A stretch of DNA of 64,000 nucleotides from Enterococcus sp. 4G2_DIV0659 (GCF_002140715.2 NZ_NGLE02000001.1:538001-602000), one strand, 5' to 3'. Shown: positions 9,746 through 20,791, counted from the first letter of the stretch. The notes: generated from the sequence alone by a model not told the origin. Numbers and translations are program-made.

Positions 9746-10546
9746 CTAACCAAAATGTCCAGAAACGTAATCTTCTGTTGCTTGAATTTTTGGTCGTGTA
9801 AAGATTTTTCGTGTTTCATCGTATTCAATTACTTTACCTAAATAGAAAAAGGCAGTGTAATCACTGATACGAGCAGCTTGTTGCATATTATGGGTAACGA
9901 TAATAATCGTATAATCGTCTTTTAAATTCACCAATGTTTCTTCAACTTTTCCTGTAGAAATCGGGTCTAAGGCACTTGCTGGTTCATCCAGAAGTAAAAT
10001 ATCTGGTTTCATCGCAATCGCTCTGGCTATACAGAGACGCTGTTGTTGCCCACCAGATAAAGCTAAGGCACTTTTATCTAAATTATCTTTGACTTGATCC
10101 CAAAGCGCTGCTTGTTTCAAACTTGTTTCAACAATTTCGTCTAATTTCTTCTTGTCTTTTTCACCATGTTGTTTCAAAGCAAATGTGATGTTTTCATAAA
10201 TTGATTTACTGAATGGATTAGGCCGTTGAAAAACCATACCGATATGTTTACGCATTTCATAGACATCGACTTCTTTGGTATTCACATTCACACCTTTATA
10301 CATGATATTTCCAGTCACTTTCGTGTTGGCAATGCCATCATTCATTCGGTTTAATGAACGTAAATAGGTTGATTTACCACAACCAGAAGGTCCTATCAGC
10401 GCAGTGATTTTATTTTTTTCAAACTGTAGATCAACGCCTTTGATTGCTTCATTTTCACCATACCATACGTGTAGATCATCGGTATGTAAAGCAATCGGAT
10501 CAGGCAATTTTATAATATTCGTGTCATTTAAATTATATTCTTTCAT
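9746..10546 (-). CDS. pstB: Phosphate ABC transporter ATPase PstB (first copy)
   Basis: A 266-residue paralogue of the neighbouring PstB, with Walker [10 protein letters not shown] (52-60), [14 protein letters not shown] and [12 protein letters not shown]. It carries about 15 more N-terminal residues than the other copy. The stop lies 10 bases before the second pstB start, and GGGGAA precedes its own ATG. It works with the PstC/PstA permease and the PstS lipoprotein encoded just upstream. Confidence 0.93.
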   Translation of the reverse strand: MKEYNLNDTNIIKLPDPIALHTDDLHVWYGENEAIKGVDLQFEKNKITALIGPSGCGKSTYLRSLNRMNDGIANTKVTGNIMYKGVNVNTKEVDVYEMRKHIGMVFQRPNPFSKSIYENITFALKQHGEKDKKKLDEIVETSLKQAALWDQVKDNLDKSALALSGGQQQRLCIARAIAMKPDILLLDEPASALDPISTGKVEETLVNLKDDYTIIIVTHNMQQAARISDYTAFFYLGKVIEYDETRKIFTRPKIQATEDYVSGHFG

Positions 10547-10562
10547 TCTGATTCCCCTAACA

Positions 10563-11447
10563 TTAGGCTGATGTCATTTTTTTATACAATCTGTTGCCGA
10601 TGAAACGTGCGCCGAAATTAAATAGTAAAACGACCAAAATCAGAACAGCCGAAGCTCCTGCAGAAACAGCCGCACCATCAGGCATTGTACCTTCTGTATT
10701 GATTTTCCAAATATGCACAGCTAGCGTTTCTGCTTGACGGAAAATACTGATTGGACTTGAAACACTTAACGGGTTCCAGTTGCTAAAATCTAAAGCTGGT
10801 GCACTTTGTCCTGCTGTATAAATCAATGCAGCAGCTTCACCAAAGATTCTTCCTGAACTCAAAATCACTCCAGTTAAAATCCCTGGCAGTGCTTCTGGAA
10901 CAACAACCTTTGTAACAGTTTCCCAACGAGATAGACCTAAAGAAAGACCCGCTTCCCGCTGCGTATAATGAACTGCTTTTAATGATTCTTCAACATTTCT
11001 TGTCAACAAAGGCAAGTTAAAGAATGTTAACGCCAATGCACCTGAAATGATTGAAAAACCATAGCCTATCTGGACAACAAAAATCAAGAAACCAAACAAA
11101 CCAACCACTACTGATGGGAGTGAACTTAAAATCTCAATAGAGGTCCGAATAATATCTGTCAACCAATTTTTCTTTGCATACTCAGATAAATAAATCCCCG
11201 CTCCTAAAGAAATCGGAAAGCTAATCAACATAGTAATCAGCAATAAATAGATTGAGTTAAATAATTGAATGCCGATTCCTCCACCAGCTTGGTAAGCCTT
11301 AGAAGGTTTTGTCAAAAAATCCCAAGAAATATGTGGAATTCCACGAACAAGTATATATAACAGCAATGCTGCCAAAATCAACACAATAACGCCTGAAATA
11401 GCATACAAAACGCCTGTTGCAAATTTATCTACTTTTTTTGCATTCAT
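10563..11447 (-). CDS. pstA: Phosphate ABC transporter permease PstA
   Basis: A 294-residue integral membrane protein with about six helices and the binding-protein-dependent permease coupling loop [20 protein letters not shown], which docks on PstB. The start codon overlaps the pstC stop by one base (TAATG), indicating translational coupling. It is second in the pstCABB-phoU unit and forms the membrane channel with PstC. Confidence 0.94.
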   Translation of the reverse strand: MNAKKVDKFATGVLYAISGVIVLILAALLLYILVRGIPHISWDFLTKPSKAYQAGGGIGIQLFNSIYLLLITMLISFPISLGAGIYLSEYAKKNWLTDIIRTSIEILSSLPSVVVGLFGFLIFVVQIGYGFSIISGALALTFFNLPLLTRNVEESLKAVHYTQREAGLSLGLSRWETVTKVVVPEALPGILTGVILSSGRIFGEAAALIYTAGQSAPALDFSNWNPLSVSSPISIFRQAETLAVHIWKINTEGTMPDGAAVSAGASAVLILVVLLFNFGARFIGNRLYKKMTSA

Positions 11448-12367
11448 TATTTCAAGGCTCCTTTCTTACCAATGATTCGAATCACAATATTAAATAATAG
11501 CGACATCAACAGCAAGATCAAGGCTAGTGACCATAAAACATTATTTTCCACAGTTCCCATGATCGTATTTCCGATCCCCATTGTTAGAATACTGGTTAAT
11601 GTTGATGCAGGTGTCGTTAAACTAGAAGGCATAATCGCTGCATTCCCGATGACCATTTGAATCGCTAATGCTTCACCAAATGCACGAGCCATTCCAAAAA
11701 CAACAGCCGTTAAAATTCCTGGAACTGCTGCTCGTAAAACGACTTTATAAATCGTTTGCCAACGAGTTGCTCCTAATGCCAATGATGCTTCACGGTAATG
11801 ACGAGGAACAGATTTCAAAGCATCTACAGTCATCGTGGTTACGGTCGGCAAAATCATCACAAATAATACAAATGTTCCTGCTAAAATACCAAAACCTGTA
11901 CCGCCGAAAATCGAGCGAATAAAAGGAACAATCACAGATAAACCAATAAATCCATAAACAACAGAAGGAATTCCAACTAATAATTCAATTACTGGCTGTA
12001 AAATTTTTGACCCTTTTTTAGGGGAAATTTCCGTCATAAACACAGCTGCACCGATAGCAAAAGGTGTTGCAATAATTGCAGACATGAATGTGACGATAAA
12101 AGAGCCAGCAATCATAGGTAGAGCGCCTACCATTGGTTTTCCATTCGTTCCTGTTTCACTCGGATTCCAATTTGTACCGAATAAAAAATCAGAAACGTTA
12201 ATTTTATTTGTAAAAAAAGTAGCTAACCCTTTACTAGCAACAAAATAGAAAATTGATAAAACAACTAAAACGATCAAAGCGATACAAAGAAAACTAATAA
12301 ATTTTCCTCGCTGCTCCATTTTGGCACGCTTAGATTTTGTTAACAACTTCTTCTGCACATCTTCCAA
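11447..12367 (-). CDS. pstC: Phosphate ABC transporter permease PstC
   Basis: A 306-residue permease with the coupling loop REASLALGATRWQTIYKVVL and about six hydrophobic segments after a charged N terminus. It pairs with PstA. AAGGAGGAATTTTCTTGG precedes the start. It is separated from pstS by 189 bases that hold a hairpin and PHO-box-like repeats, so pstS and pstC may be expressed at different levels from a shared and an internal signal. Confidence 0.94.
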   Translation of the reverse strand: MEDVQKKLLTKSKRAKMEQRGKFISFLCIALIVLVVLSIFYFVASKGLATFFTNKINVSDFLFGTNWNPSETGTNGKPMVGALPMIAGSFIVTFMSAIIATPFAIGAAVFMTEISPKKGSKILQPVIELLVGIPSVVYGFIGLSVIVPFIRSIFGGTGFGILAGTFVLFVMILPTVTTMTVDALKSVPRHYREASLALGATRWQTIYKVVLRAAVPGILTAVVFGMARAFGEALAIQMVIGNAAIMPSSLTTPASTLTSILTMGIGNTIMGTVENNVLWSLALILLLMSLLFNIVIRIIGKKGALK

Positions 12368-12388
12368 GAAAATTCCTCCTTATTTTAA

Positions 12389-12412
12389 AAGCTGAACAAG
12401 CTCGTTCAGCTT
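12389..12412 (-). terminator. Hairpin before pstC, possible attenuator
   Basis: AAGCTGAAC and GTTCAGCTT form a 9-bp stem; on the minus strand TTTTAAAAT follows, then the pstC ribosome-binding site. It could reduce read-through from pstS into the permease genes, as is common when a binding protein is needed in excess. A second weaker hairpin lies around 12435-12462. Confidence 0.45.
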
Positions 12413-12513
12413 CAATAGAAAAATAGGAAAAAGTGATTGAGGTACTTTTCACCTCTCTCAATTTTTATCTTTTTTCAGTGTAACTTTTGAACATAAATTT
12501 GCGTTTAATAACA

Positions 12514-12550
12514 TGTAAATCTTATGTTAAGTTTGTAAATTTTGTGTAAA
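12514..12550 (-). promoter_or_regulatory. PHO-box-like repeats between pstS and pstC
   Basis: On the minus strand TTTACA, TTTACA, TTAACA and TTTACA occur at 12545, 12534, 12525 and 12514 (leftmost coordinates), spaced 11, 9 and 11 bases. This resembles the PhoP consensus of Bacillus (TT-A-CA-type repeats about 11 bases apart). They lie just after the pstS stop, in position to drive pstCABB-phoU. Direct binding is inferred only. Confidence 0.5.
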
Positions 12551-12556
12551 GGCGAA

Positions 12557-13411
12557 TTATTTAATGATATTTCCTTGCCAATCTCTTTCTACTTTCATTT
12601 TTGAAACTGGGATGTAGCCCAATTGACCAATGATTTTTTCCTGAACATCCTCTGATAACATAAATGCTAAAAATTCTTCTGTCAGTTGTTTTGGTGTTCC
12701 AAATGTATACATATGTTCATAGGACCAAATTGTCCATTTGTTGATTGTGACATTTTTATCTGTTGGTTTTACGCCATCAATACTTAAGGTGCTAACTTCA
12801 TTGTTTACATAAGAAAAAGCTGTATAACTGATCGCTCCAGGAGTATCTGCAACAATAGAACGAACCATTCCGCTTGAATCTTGTTCCTGTGCTTGAATCG
12901 CTGTTTTACCATCTAGTACCCAGCGTTCAAAGGTTGCACGTGTGCCACTTCCAGCTGCGCGATTCAATAAAACAATAGGGATATCTTTTCCGCCAACATC
13001 TTTCCAGTTTTTTATTTCACCTAAAAAGATTTTTCTAAGGTTCTCCAATGAGATATCTGATATGCCAATATTCTTATTTACAATAGGGGTAATGCCAACA
13101 ACAGCCACTTTATGATCTGTTAGTTTCGATGCATCAATTCCTTTTTTTTCCTCTGCAAATAAATCTGAATTTCCAATATCAACCGCTCCAGATTGAACTT
13201 GGCTCAACCCTGTGCCACTTCCGCCCCCTTGCACATTGATAAAGCGTCCAGGATGTTGATTCTGGTATTCTTCTGCGGCTGTTTCAACTAAGGGCTGCAG
13301 TGCTGATGAGCCGACTGCTGTAATCGATTCACCTCGATCGATCCACTTGGCACAGCCAGATAACGTCAGTACTCCAATTAAACTAATAAATAATAGCATT
13401 TTCTTTTTCAT
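12557..13411 (-). CDS. pstS: Phosphate-binding lipoprotein PstS
   Basis: A 284-residue extracellular lipoprotein that captures phosphate for PstCAB. The signal peptide ends in the lipobox LTLSGC (lipidated C20). The phosphate-binding signatures SALQPL and AGSGTRATF are both present. GGAGG lies 12 bases before the ATG, slightly far. It is the first gene of the pst cluster, with its own upstream region. Confidence 0.94.
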   Translation of the reverse strand: MKKKMLLFISLIGVLTLSGCAKWIDRGESITAVGSSALQPLVETAAEEYQNQHPGRFINVQGGGSGTGLSQVQSGAVDIGNSDLFAEEKKGIDASKLTDHKVAVVGITPIVNKNIGISDISLENLRKIFLGEIKNWKDVGGKDIPIVLLNRAAGSGTRATFERWVLDGKTAIQAQEQDSSGMVRSIVADTPGAISYTAFSYVNNEVSTLSIDGVKPTDKNVTINKWTIWSYEHMYTFGTPKQLTEEFLAFMLSEDVQEKIIGQLGYIPVSKMKVERDWQGNIIK

Positions 13412-13540
13412 TGATCTGATAATCCTCCAAACTCAATTCAATCAATTCATTTTAACATTAACTTTTTCAGTTGAAAATTATAAGTTGATAACTCTTCTTG
13501 TTTTTTTGAATAAAATAACAACATACAGATTTGAAAATAA

Positions 13541-13825
13541 AAAAAGACGAGACAAAAGTATTTAGCGTCCAGAAACGAGTAAGTACTGCACAACATCAAC
13601 TCGCACCTTGTTGTGTTTTATAGCAATAAGAGAGCATTCACGAAAATTACTTTCAAATTTTTGTGAATTTCAGTTCATTTGCGAAGCCTTCAACTCTTAA
13701 TATTTTAACACTTAGAAGTTGATGTGATCGAAGTACAGCGTAGTAGTTGCCTTTTTTTCACCTTTTATTCGGGTTTTTGGGGTCTGAAATATAACTTGTA
13801 ACGTTATGTTCCAGACCCCAAAAAA
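13541..13825. repeat. Intergenic palindromic repeat, copy B (fills the 13412-13867 gap)
   Basis: This long intergenic stretch carries no gene. It begins GACGAGACAAAAGTATTTAG, contains the core ATTCACGAAAATT/AAATTTTTGTGAATTTCAG, and ends in a hairpin (13774-13825) with arms TTTTTGGGGTCTG and CAGACCCCAAAAA plus a further ATATAAC/GTTATGT pairing. Head, core and tail match copy C at 45693-45866. Copy B has extra middle segments with their own inverted elements (ACATCAACT and AGTTGATGT). Confidence 0.8.
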
Positions 13826-13867
13826 TATTAGTTTATGCTATTTTGATTATAGGTTTATTCATAAAAA

Positions 13868-15316
13868 TTACAACAATGGAGAAATCAAACGTGCTAATCC
13901 CTCTTTTAATTTAATCAATACACCTCGATTTTGATACTTTTCTTTTGTTAAGAGTTCAGATACTTTGGAATCTTCATAAAAAGCTTGTCTTACCTCTTTT
14001 GAAAATGCTTGATCGTAAATAATCGTATTGACTTCAAAATCCAAACGGAATGAACGAACATCAATATTCGCTGAACCTACGGAAACAATCCCACCATCAA
14101 TAATCATTGTTTTTGCATGAATAAACCCGTGTTCATAAGTTTCAACGATTGCACCATATTCTAATAATTCAGCGGAAAACGAATAGGTAGCCCAATAAAC
14201 CAACATATGATCTGGTTTATTGGGAATTTGCAATCGAACGTTTACACCAGATAACAAAGCTAATTTTAACGCTTCATGAATAGAAGCATCGGGTATATAA
14301 TAGGGTGTTTGTATCAAAATTTCTTTTTTTGCAATCGAAATCATTTTTAAATAGGTCATCTTAATTTGTTCAAGTTCCGAATCAGGACCACTAGTTACAA
14401 TCTGAACAGCTTTTTTCCCATTTGAATAAATTGGAGGAAAAAACGTTTCTTCATAGCTTAACTCTTTTCGATGTTGAGAATTCCAATCCATTAAAAATCG
14501 ATTTTGTAAACTATAAACCGCTTCACCATGAATCCGTATGTGATTATCACGCCAATAACCAAATTTTTTGACTTCACCCAAATATTCATTACCTACATTA
14601 AAGCCGCCAGTGTAACCAATTTTACCGTCAATCACGACGATTTTACGATGATTTCGGTAATTGATTCGTGGATTTAAGTAGGGGACAAATAAAGGAAAGA
14701 AAAAAGCAATTTCTCCACCATGTCTTTTTAGTTCTTCAAAAAATTTCATATTTACTTGCGTCGAACCCCAAGCATCCAATAACAAGCGAACATTTACCCC
14801 TCTTTTAACGGCATCAATCAACTCTTTACGAATTTCTTTTCCTAAAGTATCCCCTCGATAAATGTAATATTCCATATGAACATGGTCTTTTGCTTGGCGA
14901 ATATCTTCAATCAAATCGTCAAATTTTTCTCGTCCATCCGTATACAGATGGATTTCGTTATTCGTTGTATACAACGAACTTTCAAAGATTGTCAGCATAT
15001 AAATCAACTGTTTAGAATCTACTTCTCCGGTTGGCGGATGCGGAAATAATCCTCTTAGTAAAGATTGCTTCTCAAATTCTATTTCAGCATTCATTCCAAT
15101 TTTTGCTTGCATTTTCATATCAAAGATTTTGTCTTTTGATATGCCTCGTCCTAAGAAAATATAAAGGATAAATCCCAAAACAGGAATAAACATCAATACA
15201 AGCAACCATGACCATGTTTGTGCAGTTTGTTTTCGTTCTCTAAAAACAATAATCAATGATAGCAACATATTCGCAATAAAAATAATAACAAATAGATTAT
15301 CGTATAAAAATTTCAT
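13868..15316 (-). CDS. cls: Cardiolipin synthase
   Basis: A 482-residue membrane enzyme that condenses two phosphatidylglycerols into cardiolipin and glycerol. Two N-terminal membrane helices (about 5-25 and 34-55) precede two phospholipase D motifs: HRKIVVID (H223) and HAKTMIID (H400, K402, D407). Length matches Gram-positive Cls. GGGGTG precedes the ATG. It stands alone between the ftsEX terminator and repeat copy B; the hairpin at 13774-13825 may end its transcript. Confidence 0.93.
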   Translation of the reverse strand: MKFLYDNLFVIIFIANMLLSLIIVFRERKQTAQTWSWLLVLMFIPVLGFILYIFLGRGISKDKIFDMKMQAKIGMNAEIEFEKQSLLRGLFPHPPTGEVDSKQLIYMLTIFESSLYTTNNEIHLYTDGREKFDDLIEDIRQAKDHVHMEYYIYRGDTLGKEIRKELIDAVKRGVNVRLLLDAWGSTQVNMKFFEELKRHGGEIAFFFPLFVPYLNPRINYRNHRKIVVIDGKIGYTGGFNVGNEYLGEVKKFGYWRDNHIRIHGEAVYSLQNRFLMDWNSQHRKELSYEETFFPPIYSNGKKAVQIVTSGPDSELEQIKMTYLKMISIAKKEILIQTPYYIPDASIHEALKLALLSGVNVRLQIPNKPDHMLVYWATYSFSAELLEYGAIVETYEHGFIHAKTMIIDGGIVSVGSANIDVRSFRLDFEVNTIIYDQAFSKEVRQAFYEDSKVSELLTKEKYQNRGVLIKLKEGLARLISPLL

Positions 15317-15385
15317 TTATTCACCCCAATCGCTTCCCATTATTCTCCTTTTAAAGCATAACGAACTTACGAAAATAAGTAAAGA

Positions 15386-15411
15386 AAAAGCAGACCAATA
15401 TGTCTGCTTTT
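15386..15411 (-). terminator. Terminator of ftsEX
   Basis: Minus-strand AAAAGCAGAC, 6-base loop, GTCTGCTTTT, followed by TCTTTACTT. It lies just past the ftsX stop. Confidence 0.85.
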
Positions 15412-15417
15412 CCCTCG

Positions 15418-16311
15418 TTAAATTTTTAAGAAACGGCGCATTGAGATAATTGATCCAAGAGAACCAATTGTCATACCAACCACTACCATTAACAAATCAA
15501 TTTGCCAAACAAATGATTCTGGTTTTAATAATGAATAATTTGAGCTTAGTAATTGTGGATTAAATAACGTGTAGAATTTTTGGTAACCAAAGGTCAATAC
15601 TACTATTGGGATGATTGCTCCAATCAAACCAATCCAAGCTCCTTCAATGAAGAATGGCCAACGAATATAGCCATTTTTTGCACCAACTAAACGCATAATT
15701 TGAATTTCTCTTTGACGAGAAATAATCGTGATACGAATCGTATTTGAGATTAAGAATACTGCGACAAACAATAGTAAAATTGCTGCACCTAGCCCCCAAG
15801 TTCTAACTTTGGATGCAATACTGAAAATCTTGTCTGAAGAAACACCACCATAATCTGCTTTAAATACATTAGGCAGTTTTGCTGCTTTTTCTGAGATTTT
15901 TTTCGTATCTGATGGTTCTTTAGCGCTGACATAGTATACGTCATATAATGGGTTACTATCACCTTCGAATAAGTTCCAAGCTTCTCCCATTTGTTTTTGA
16001 ATTTTCTTTAATTGTTTATCTTTGTTTGAATATGAAATTGTTTCAACGTTATCGATTTTGTTTAAATCTTTTTCTAGTTTTTGCATTTCATCTGGCGTCG
16101 TACCAATATCGACAAACACAGAAACTGTAACGTTTTCTTCTATATCTTTTGCTAATTTTGTTGCGTTAAAAATTACTGCCATAAAAATCCCAACAAGGAC
16201 TAAAGTAATAGTAACAGCGCTGGCAGACGCAATGGTCATCCATCCGTTACGTTTTAAACTTTTGATACTTTCTAGGACGTGAGAAAAGAACGTTCTAATC
16301 ATCGTAGCCAT
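15418..16311 (-). CDS. ftsX: Cell-division ABC permease FtsX
   Basis: A 297-residue membrane protein with an N-terminal helix, an extracellular loop (about residues 45-165) and three C-terminal helices. Together with FtsE it activates peptidoglycan hydrolases at the septum or side wall. The MRLVGAKNGYIRWPFFIEGAWIG segment is typical of FtsX. GAAGGAG precedes the ATG at 16311. It overlaps ftsE by 17 bases, so the two are translationally coupled. Confidence 0.94.
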   Translation of the reverse strand: MATMIRTFFSHVLESIKSLKRNGWMTIASASAVTITLVLVGIFMAVIFNATKLAKDIEENVTVSVFVDIGTTPDEMQKLEKDLNKIDNVETISYSNKDKQLKKIQKQMGEAWNLFEGDSNPLYDVYYVSAKEPSDTKKISEKAAKLPNVFKADYGGVSSDKIFSIASKVRTWGLGAAILLLFVAVFLISNTIRITIISRQREIQIMRLVGAKNGYIRWPFFIEGAWIGLIGAIIPIVVLTFGYQKFYTLFNPQLLSSNYSLLKPESFVWQIDLLMVVVGMTIGSLGSIISMRRFLKI

Positions 16312-16981
16312 AGTCTCCTTCCGCTTGGTCTCGAATAATCCGGCCGTTTTCGATGGCGATTACGCGATGACGGATCGTGTTTACAATCGTGCTGTTATGT
16401 GTGGCCATTACAACAGTCGTACCTTGGGCATTGATCCGGTCTAAAAGTTTCATGATTTCCCATGAATTTTCGGGATCAAGGTTACCTGTTGGTTCATCAG
16501 CAATTAGTACTTTTGGTGTATTTACGATTGCACGAGCAATTGAAACACGTTGTTGCTCCCCACCAGATAGTTCGCTCGGGAATACACGGACTTTATGTTT
16601 TAGACCAACAAGATCAAGAACTTCCATTACTCTTTTCTTAATTTCTCTTGGTTTACGGCCAATAACTTGCATAGCATAGGCCACATTCTCATAAACTGTT
16701 TTTTTCGTCAATAGTTTGTAATCTTGAAAGACAATTCCAATTTCTCTTCTAAGGTAAGGAACTTCAGAATTTTTAATTTTCATTAAGTCATGACTAGCCA
16801 CTTTCAAGCGACCTTTTGTTGCTTTTTCTTCACGATACATTAATTTTATAAAGGTTGATTTTCCTGCTCCAGAAGGTCCAACAACGTAAACAAACTCACC
16901 TTGTTTTATTTCCACTGAAATATTACGAATAGCTGTCGTACCATTCGAATACTTTTTCATTACATCTTTCATTTCAATCAT
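16295..16981 (-). CDS. ftsE: Cell-division ABC ATPase FtsE
   Basis: A 228-residue cytosolic ATPase partner of FtsX. Walker A GPSGAGKST (35-43), signature LSGGEQQRVSIARA and Walker B VLIADEPTGNLD are intact. GGAGAG precedes the ATG. It lies 107 bases downstream of prfB in the order secA-prfB-ftsE-ftsX, which is conserved in Lactobacillales. Confidence 0.95.
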   Translation of the reverse strand: MIEMKDVMKKYSNGTTAIRNISVEIKQGEFVYVVGPSGAGKSTFIKLMYREEKATKGRLKVASHDLMKIKNSEVPYLRREIGIVFQDYKLLTKKTVYENVAYAMQVIGRKPREIKKRVMEVLDLVGLKHKVRVFPSELSGGEQQRVSIARAIVNTPKVLIADEPTGNLDPENSWEIMKLLDRINAQGTTVVMATHNSTIVNTIRHRVIAIENGRIIRDQAEGDYGYDD

Positions 16982-17088
16982 GGCGTATTCTCTCCATCTC
17001 TGTTTTCTAGACTATCAATCATTATAACATGACTTTGTTTCAAGGCTCTTTCAACAGTTTACAATTTTGTTTCATTTTTATGAATTAC

Positions 17089-18190
17089 CTAATTTAATTG
17101 TTTCTTTAAGTAAGCATCAATGAAGCCATCGATATCTCCGTCCATCACTGCCTGCACATTTCCTGTTTCATAGTTCGTTCGGTGGTCTTTAACCATGGAA
17201 TAAGGATGGAACACATACGAACGAATTTGCGAACCCCAACCAATCTCTAATTGTTCTCCACGTAATGACGCTGCTTCTTGTGCCTTTTTGTCCATTTCAA
17301 GTTGATACAATTTGGCTTTTAGCATCCCCATGGCTTGCTCTCTATTTTTTAATTGAGAACGTTGTGCTTGACTGGCAACTACTGTACCCGTTGGAATATG
17401 AGTGATACGAACCGCTGACTCAGTTTTATTGATATGTTGTCCACCAGCTCCACTAGCACGATAGGTATCTACTTTCAAATCATCTGTGTTGATATCAATT
17501 TCAACATTTTCATCCAATTCAGGCATAATATCTACCGAACAAAAGGATGTGTGTCGACGTTTAGCCGAATCAAATGGAGAAATACGCACTAAACGGTGAA
17601 CGCCTTTTTCAGATTTCAAATAGCCATATGCATTATATCCTTTAATCAACAGCGTAACACTTTTGATACCAGCTTCGTCTCCAGCCTGGTAATCTAATGT
17701 TTCTACTTGGAAACCATGACTTTCAGCCCAGCGAGTATACATTCTAAGAAGCATGCTGCCCCAATCTTGAGATTCGGTACCGCCAGCACCTGGATGAAGT
17801 TCCATGATTACATTGTTTTTGTCATAAGGGTCATTTAACAACAAAGAAAGCTCATAAACACTTAGTTTTTCTTTTAACGTTAATAAACGTTCTTCTAATT
17901 CGATTTGTGTATCTGAATCAAATTCTTCCTGCTGCATATCACTCATGATTTCCAACTCTTCTAATTCATCAGCAAATTGATGAAACTGTTGAAACTTTTC
18001 TTTATGAACATTCGTTTCATTAATTAATTGTTGTGCCGTTTCTGAATTGTCCCAAAAACCAGGTTCTGCCATTCTGTTTTCCGCTTCAGCGATATCTTCT
18101 TCTAGTTGATCTAAGTCAAAGAGACCCCCTGAAGCTTGTGATTGATTGATTCATCTCATCTAAAATAGTTCGGATTTCAGCATTTTCCAT
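17089..18190 (-). CDS. prfB: Peptide chain release factor 2, with programmed +1 frameshift
   Basis: RF2 ends translation at UGA and UAA. Codons 1-24 run from the ATG at 18190 (GAAAGGAAG upstream) to an in-frame TGA at codon 25 (18116-18118). Ribosomes slip +1 on CTT-TGA-C, after which the frame continues unbroken to 17089, giving 366 residues. The C-terminal part holds the stop-recognition SPF (204-206) and catalytic GGQ (249-251). Autoregulation is the classic one: low RF2 lets the frameshift win. The gene is therefore intact, not broken. Confidence 0.95.
18115..18130 (-). promoter_or_regulatory. prfB frameshift signal
   Basis: Minus strand reads AGGGGGTCTCTTTGAC: an internal Shine-Dalgarno-like AGGGGG three bases before the slippery CTT, then TGA followed by C. 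This is the canonical bacterial RF2 recoding site. Confidence 0.93.
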
Positions 18191-18238
18191 GATATTTTCT
18201 TCCTTTCAGGTTTGTTTCCTTGTTGCACAATAAACGAA

Positions 18239-18258
18239 GGTGAGACGAACGCCTCACC
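18239..18258 (-). terminator. Weak hairpin after secA
   Basis: GGTGAG/CTCACC stem with inner CG/CG pairs just past the secA stop. On the minus strand it is followed by TTCGTTTATT, a poor U-run, so partial read-through into prfB is likely. Confidence 0.4.
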
Positions 18259-18268
18259 CTAGTTAATA

Positions 18269-20791
18269 TTACAAATCTTTGCCGTGGCAGTTTTTGTATT
18301 TCTTACCGCTGCCACATGGACAAGGGTCGTTACGACCGATTTTTTCATCAACATGAATTGGTTTTTGTTTTTCACTAGTGCTTTCCTCTTCATCTGACGG
18401 ATGACTCGCTTGCCCTTGTGCTACTTGTTCACGTTGAACATTTTGACGAATTTCTGATTTCATGAATAAACGAGTGACTTCGTATTCAATTGCTCCTATC
18501 ATTTCTTCAAACATGTTGTAGCCTTCTGTTTGATATTCAACTAATGGATTATTTTGTCCATATGCACGTAGACCAACAGATTGACGTAATTGATCCATTG
18601 CATCAATATGATCTGTCCATTTAGTATCTACAACACGAAGAATAACAACTTTTTGGAATTCAAGAACTTGTTCTGGACCATTTAATTGTTCTACTTTAGT
18701 ATCATAAACTTCTTGAGCACGTGATACCAAGTATGCCTTGATTTCTTCTGGCGTTTTACCTTCGATATCTGATTTAGAAATTGTATCTTCATGAACTAAT
18801 GTTGAAGCTGCAAAATCAACGATGCCTTCAAGGTTCCAATTTTCTTTTTCTAATTGTGTATGGCTTTCTACAACACGAGTAATCGTACGTTTAACCATAT
18901 TCAATAGTGTTTCAGTCAATTCTGTTTCTTCCATGATAATTTCTTGGCGTTGCGCGTAAATTACTTCACGCTGTTCACGCATGACATCATCATACTGTAA
19001 GACGTTTTTACGTGTATCATAGTTATTTCCTTCCACACGTTTTTGTGCAGATTCAACTTGTTTACTTAGCATTTTGCTTTGGATTACCGCATCTGATTCT
19101 TCAATGTTCATGCGATCCAAGAAAGCTTTGATTCTTTCTGAACCGAAACGTTTCATTAAGTCATCTTCAAGTGATAGATAAAATTGTGAAACCCCTGGAT
19201 CTCCTTGACGCCCAGCACGTCCACGTAATTGGTTATCAATACGGCGAGACTCATGGCGTTCAGTACCGATTACGGCTAAACCACCAAGTTCGATTACACC
19301 AAGACCAAGCTTGATATCTGTACCACGACCAGCCATGTTGGTAGCAATCGTTACTGCTCCTTTTTGACCAGCGTTCATGATGATTTCTGCTTCTTTGAAG
19401 TGATTTTTCGCATTTAATACTTCATGCGGCACTTTTTCTTTATTTAGTAATTCTGACAATAACTCCGAAGTCTCAACAGCCACTGTCCCAACTAAGACTG
19501 GTTGACCATTATGGTAACGTTCTTTAATGTCTTGAACAACGGCTTTAAATTTACTTTGTAAGGTTGGATAAAGTAAATCAGCACGGTCATCACGAATGAT
19601 CGGACGGTTCGTTGGAATTTGGAATACTTGGATATTATAGATTTCACGGAATTCTTCTTCTTCTGTTTTGGCAGTACCAGTCATCCCAGCTAATTTTTTG
19701 TACATACGGAAATAGTTTTGGAATGTAATTGTCGCCATTGTTTTTGTTTCGTCTTCGATTTCTACGCCTTCTTTGGCTTCAATCGCTTGATGTAAACCAT
19801 CTGAATAACGACGTCCATCCATAATACGACCAGTAAATTGGTCAACGATCAGAACTTTTCCTTCTTGAACAACATAATCAATATCACGAAGCATGATGAA
19901 ATTCGCACGTAATGCTTGATCCATATGATGGGTCAACGCAGTATTTTCAATATCATATAGATTATCTAAGCCGAAGTTTTCTTCTGCTTTTTCGATGCCA
20001 GCTTCTGTTAAACTAATTGTTTTAGACTGAACATCAATTTTATAATCTTCTTCTTCTTTTAGGCGCTTAACAAAATTATCCGTACGCGTATATAATGCTG
20101 TTGATTTTTCGGCTTGACCTGAAATAATCAACGGTGTACGAGCTTCATCGATCAAAATAGAATCGACCTCATCCACGATTGCATAGTTCAATGGGCGTTG
20201 TACCATTTGGTTACGGTAAACAACCATGTTGTCACGTAAATAATCAAATCCTAATTCATTATTTGTACTATATGTGATATCGCAATTATAAGCGTCTCGT
20301 TTTTCTTCTGATGTTTTTGAGTTAATGTTCAAACCAACTGTCAAACCTAAGAAGTTATACAATTCACCCATCTCATCTGAGTCACGAGTTGCTAAATATT
20401 CATTAACTGTTACTACGTGTACACCTTCACCAGTCAAGGCATTTAAATAAACAGGCATTGTCGCAGTCAATGTCTTACCTTCACCTGTTCTCATTTCAGG
20501 GATATTCCCGTCATGTAAGACGATACCACCCATCAATTGAACGTGATAAGGGTATAATCCCAATACACGTTTCGCTGCTTCCCGTACAACCGCAAAAGCT
20601 TCTGGTAATAACTGATCTAATGTTTCGCCTTTTTTATAACGAGCTTTGAATTCATCTGTTTTTCCACGTAATTCTTCGTCGTTTAAAGCAGCCATTGCTG
20701 AAGCATGACTTTCTACTTGAGTGGCAATACCATCCAAGCGTTTCAATTCCTTTTTATCGTTTTCAATTATCTTTTTCAAAAAATTTGCCAT
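18269..20791 (-). CDS. secA: Protein translocase ATPase SecA
   Basis: An 840-residue motor that drives unfolded preproteins through SecYEG. It shows the Walker A GEGKT (103-107), the [19 protein letters not shown] segment, helicase-type [10 protein letters not shown], and a C-terminal zinc site (C824, C826, C835, H836). The substrates in this window include PstS, LivJ, the M60 protease and the sortase substrate. Its neighbours hpf and prfB are the usual ones. A good ribosome-binding site (GAAAGGAAC) precedes the ATG. Confidence 0.97.
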   Translation of the reverse strand: MANFLKKIIENDKKELKRLDGIATQVESHASAMAALNDEELRGKTDEFKARYKKGETLDQLLPEAFAVVREAAKRVLGLYPYHVQLMGGIVLHDGNIPEMRTGEGKTLTATMPVYLNALTGEGVHVVTVNEYLATRDSDEMGELYNFLGLTVGLNINSKTSEEKRDAYNCDITYSTNNELGFDYLRDNMVVYRNQMVQRPLNYAIVDEVDSILIDEARTPLIISGQAEKSTALYTRTDNFVKRLKEEEDYKIDVQSKTISLTEAGIEKAEENFGLDNLYDIENTALTHHMDQALRANFIMLRDIDYVVQEGKVLIVDQFTGRIMDGRRYSDGLHQAIEAKEGVEIEDETKTMATITFQNYFRMYKKLAGMTGTAKTEEEEFREIYNIQVFQIPTNRPIIRDDRADLLYPTLQSKFKAVVQDIKERYHNGQPVLVGTVAVETSELLSELLNKEKVPHEVLNAKNHFKEAEIIMNAGQKGAVTIATNMAGRGTDIKLGLGVIELGGLAVIGTERHESRRIDNQLRGRAGRQGDPGVSQFYLSLEDDLMKRFGSERIKAFLDRMNIEESDAVIQSKMLSKQVESAQKRVEGNNYDTRKNVLQYDDVMREQREVIYAQRQEIIMEETELTETLLNMVKRTITRVVESHTQLEKENWNLEGIVDFAASTLVHEDTISKSDIEGKTPEEIKAYLVSRAQEVYDTKVEQLNGPEQVLEFQKVVILRVVDTKWTDHIDAMDQLRQSVGLRAYGQNNPLVEYQTEGYNMFEEMIGAIEYEVTRLFMKSEIRQNVQREQVAQGQASHPSDEEESTSEKQKPIHVDEKIGRNDPCPCGSGKKYKNCHGKDL

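Noticed and set aside
13774..13825. Hairpin considered as an ordinary terminator of cls
   Set aside because: Neither strand has a U-run beyond the stem; the flanking T and A tracts extend the stem instead. It matches the tail of repeat copy C, so it is listed as part of the repeat.
18072..18190. prfB looked frameshifted, as a pseudogene would
   Set aside because: The TGA at codon 25 lies in the canonical RF2 recoding signal, so the gene is intact.
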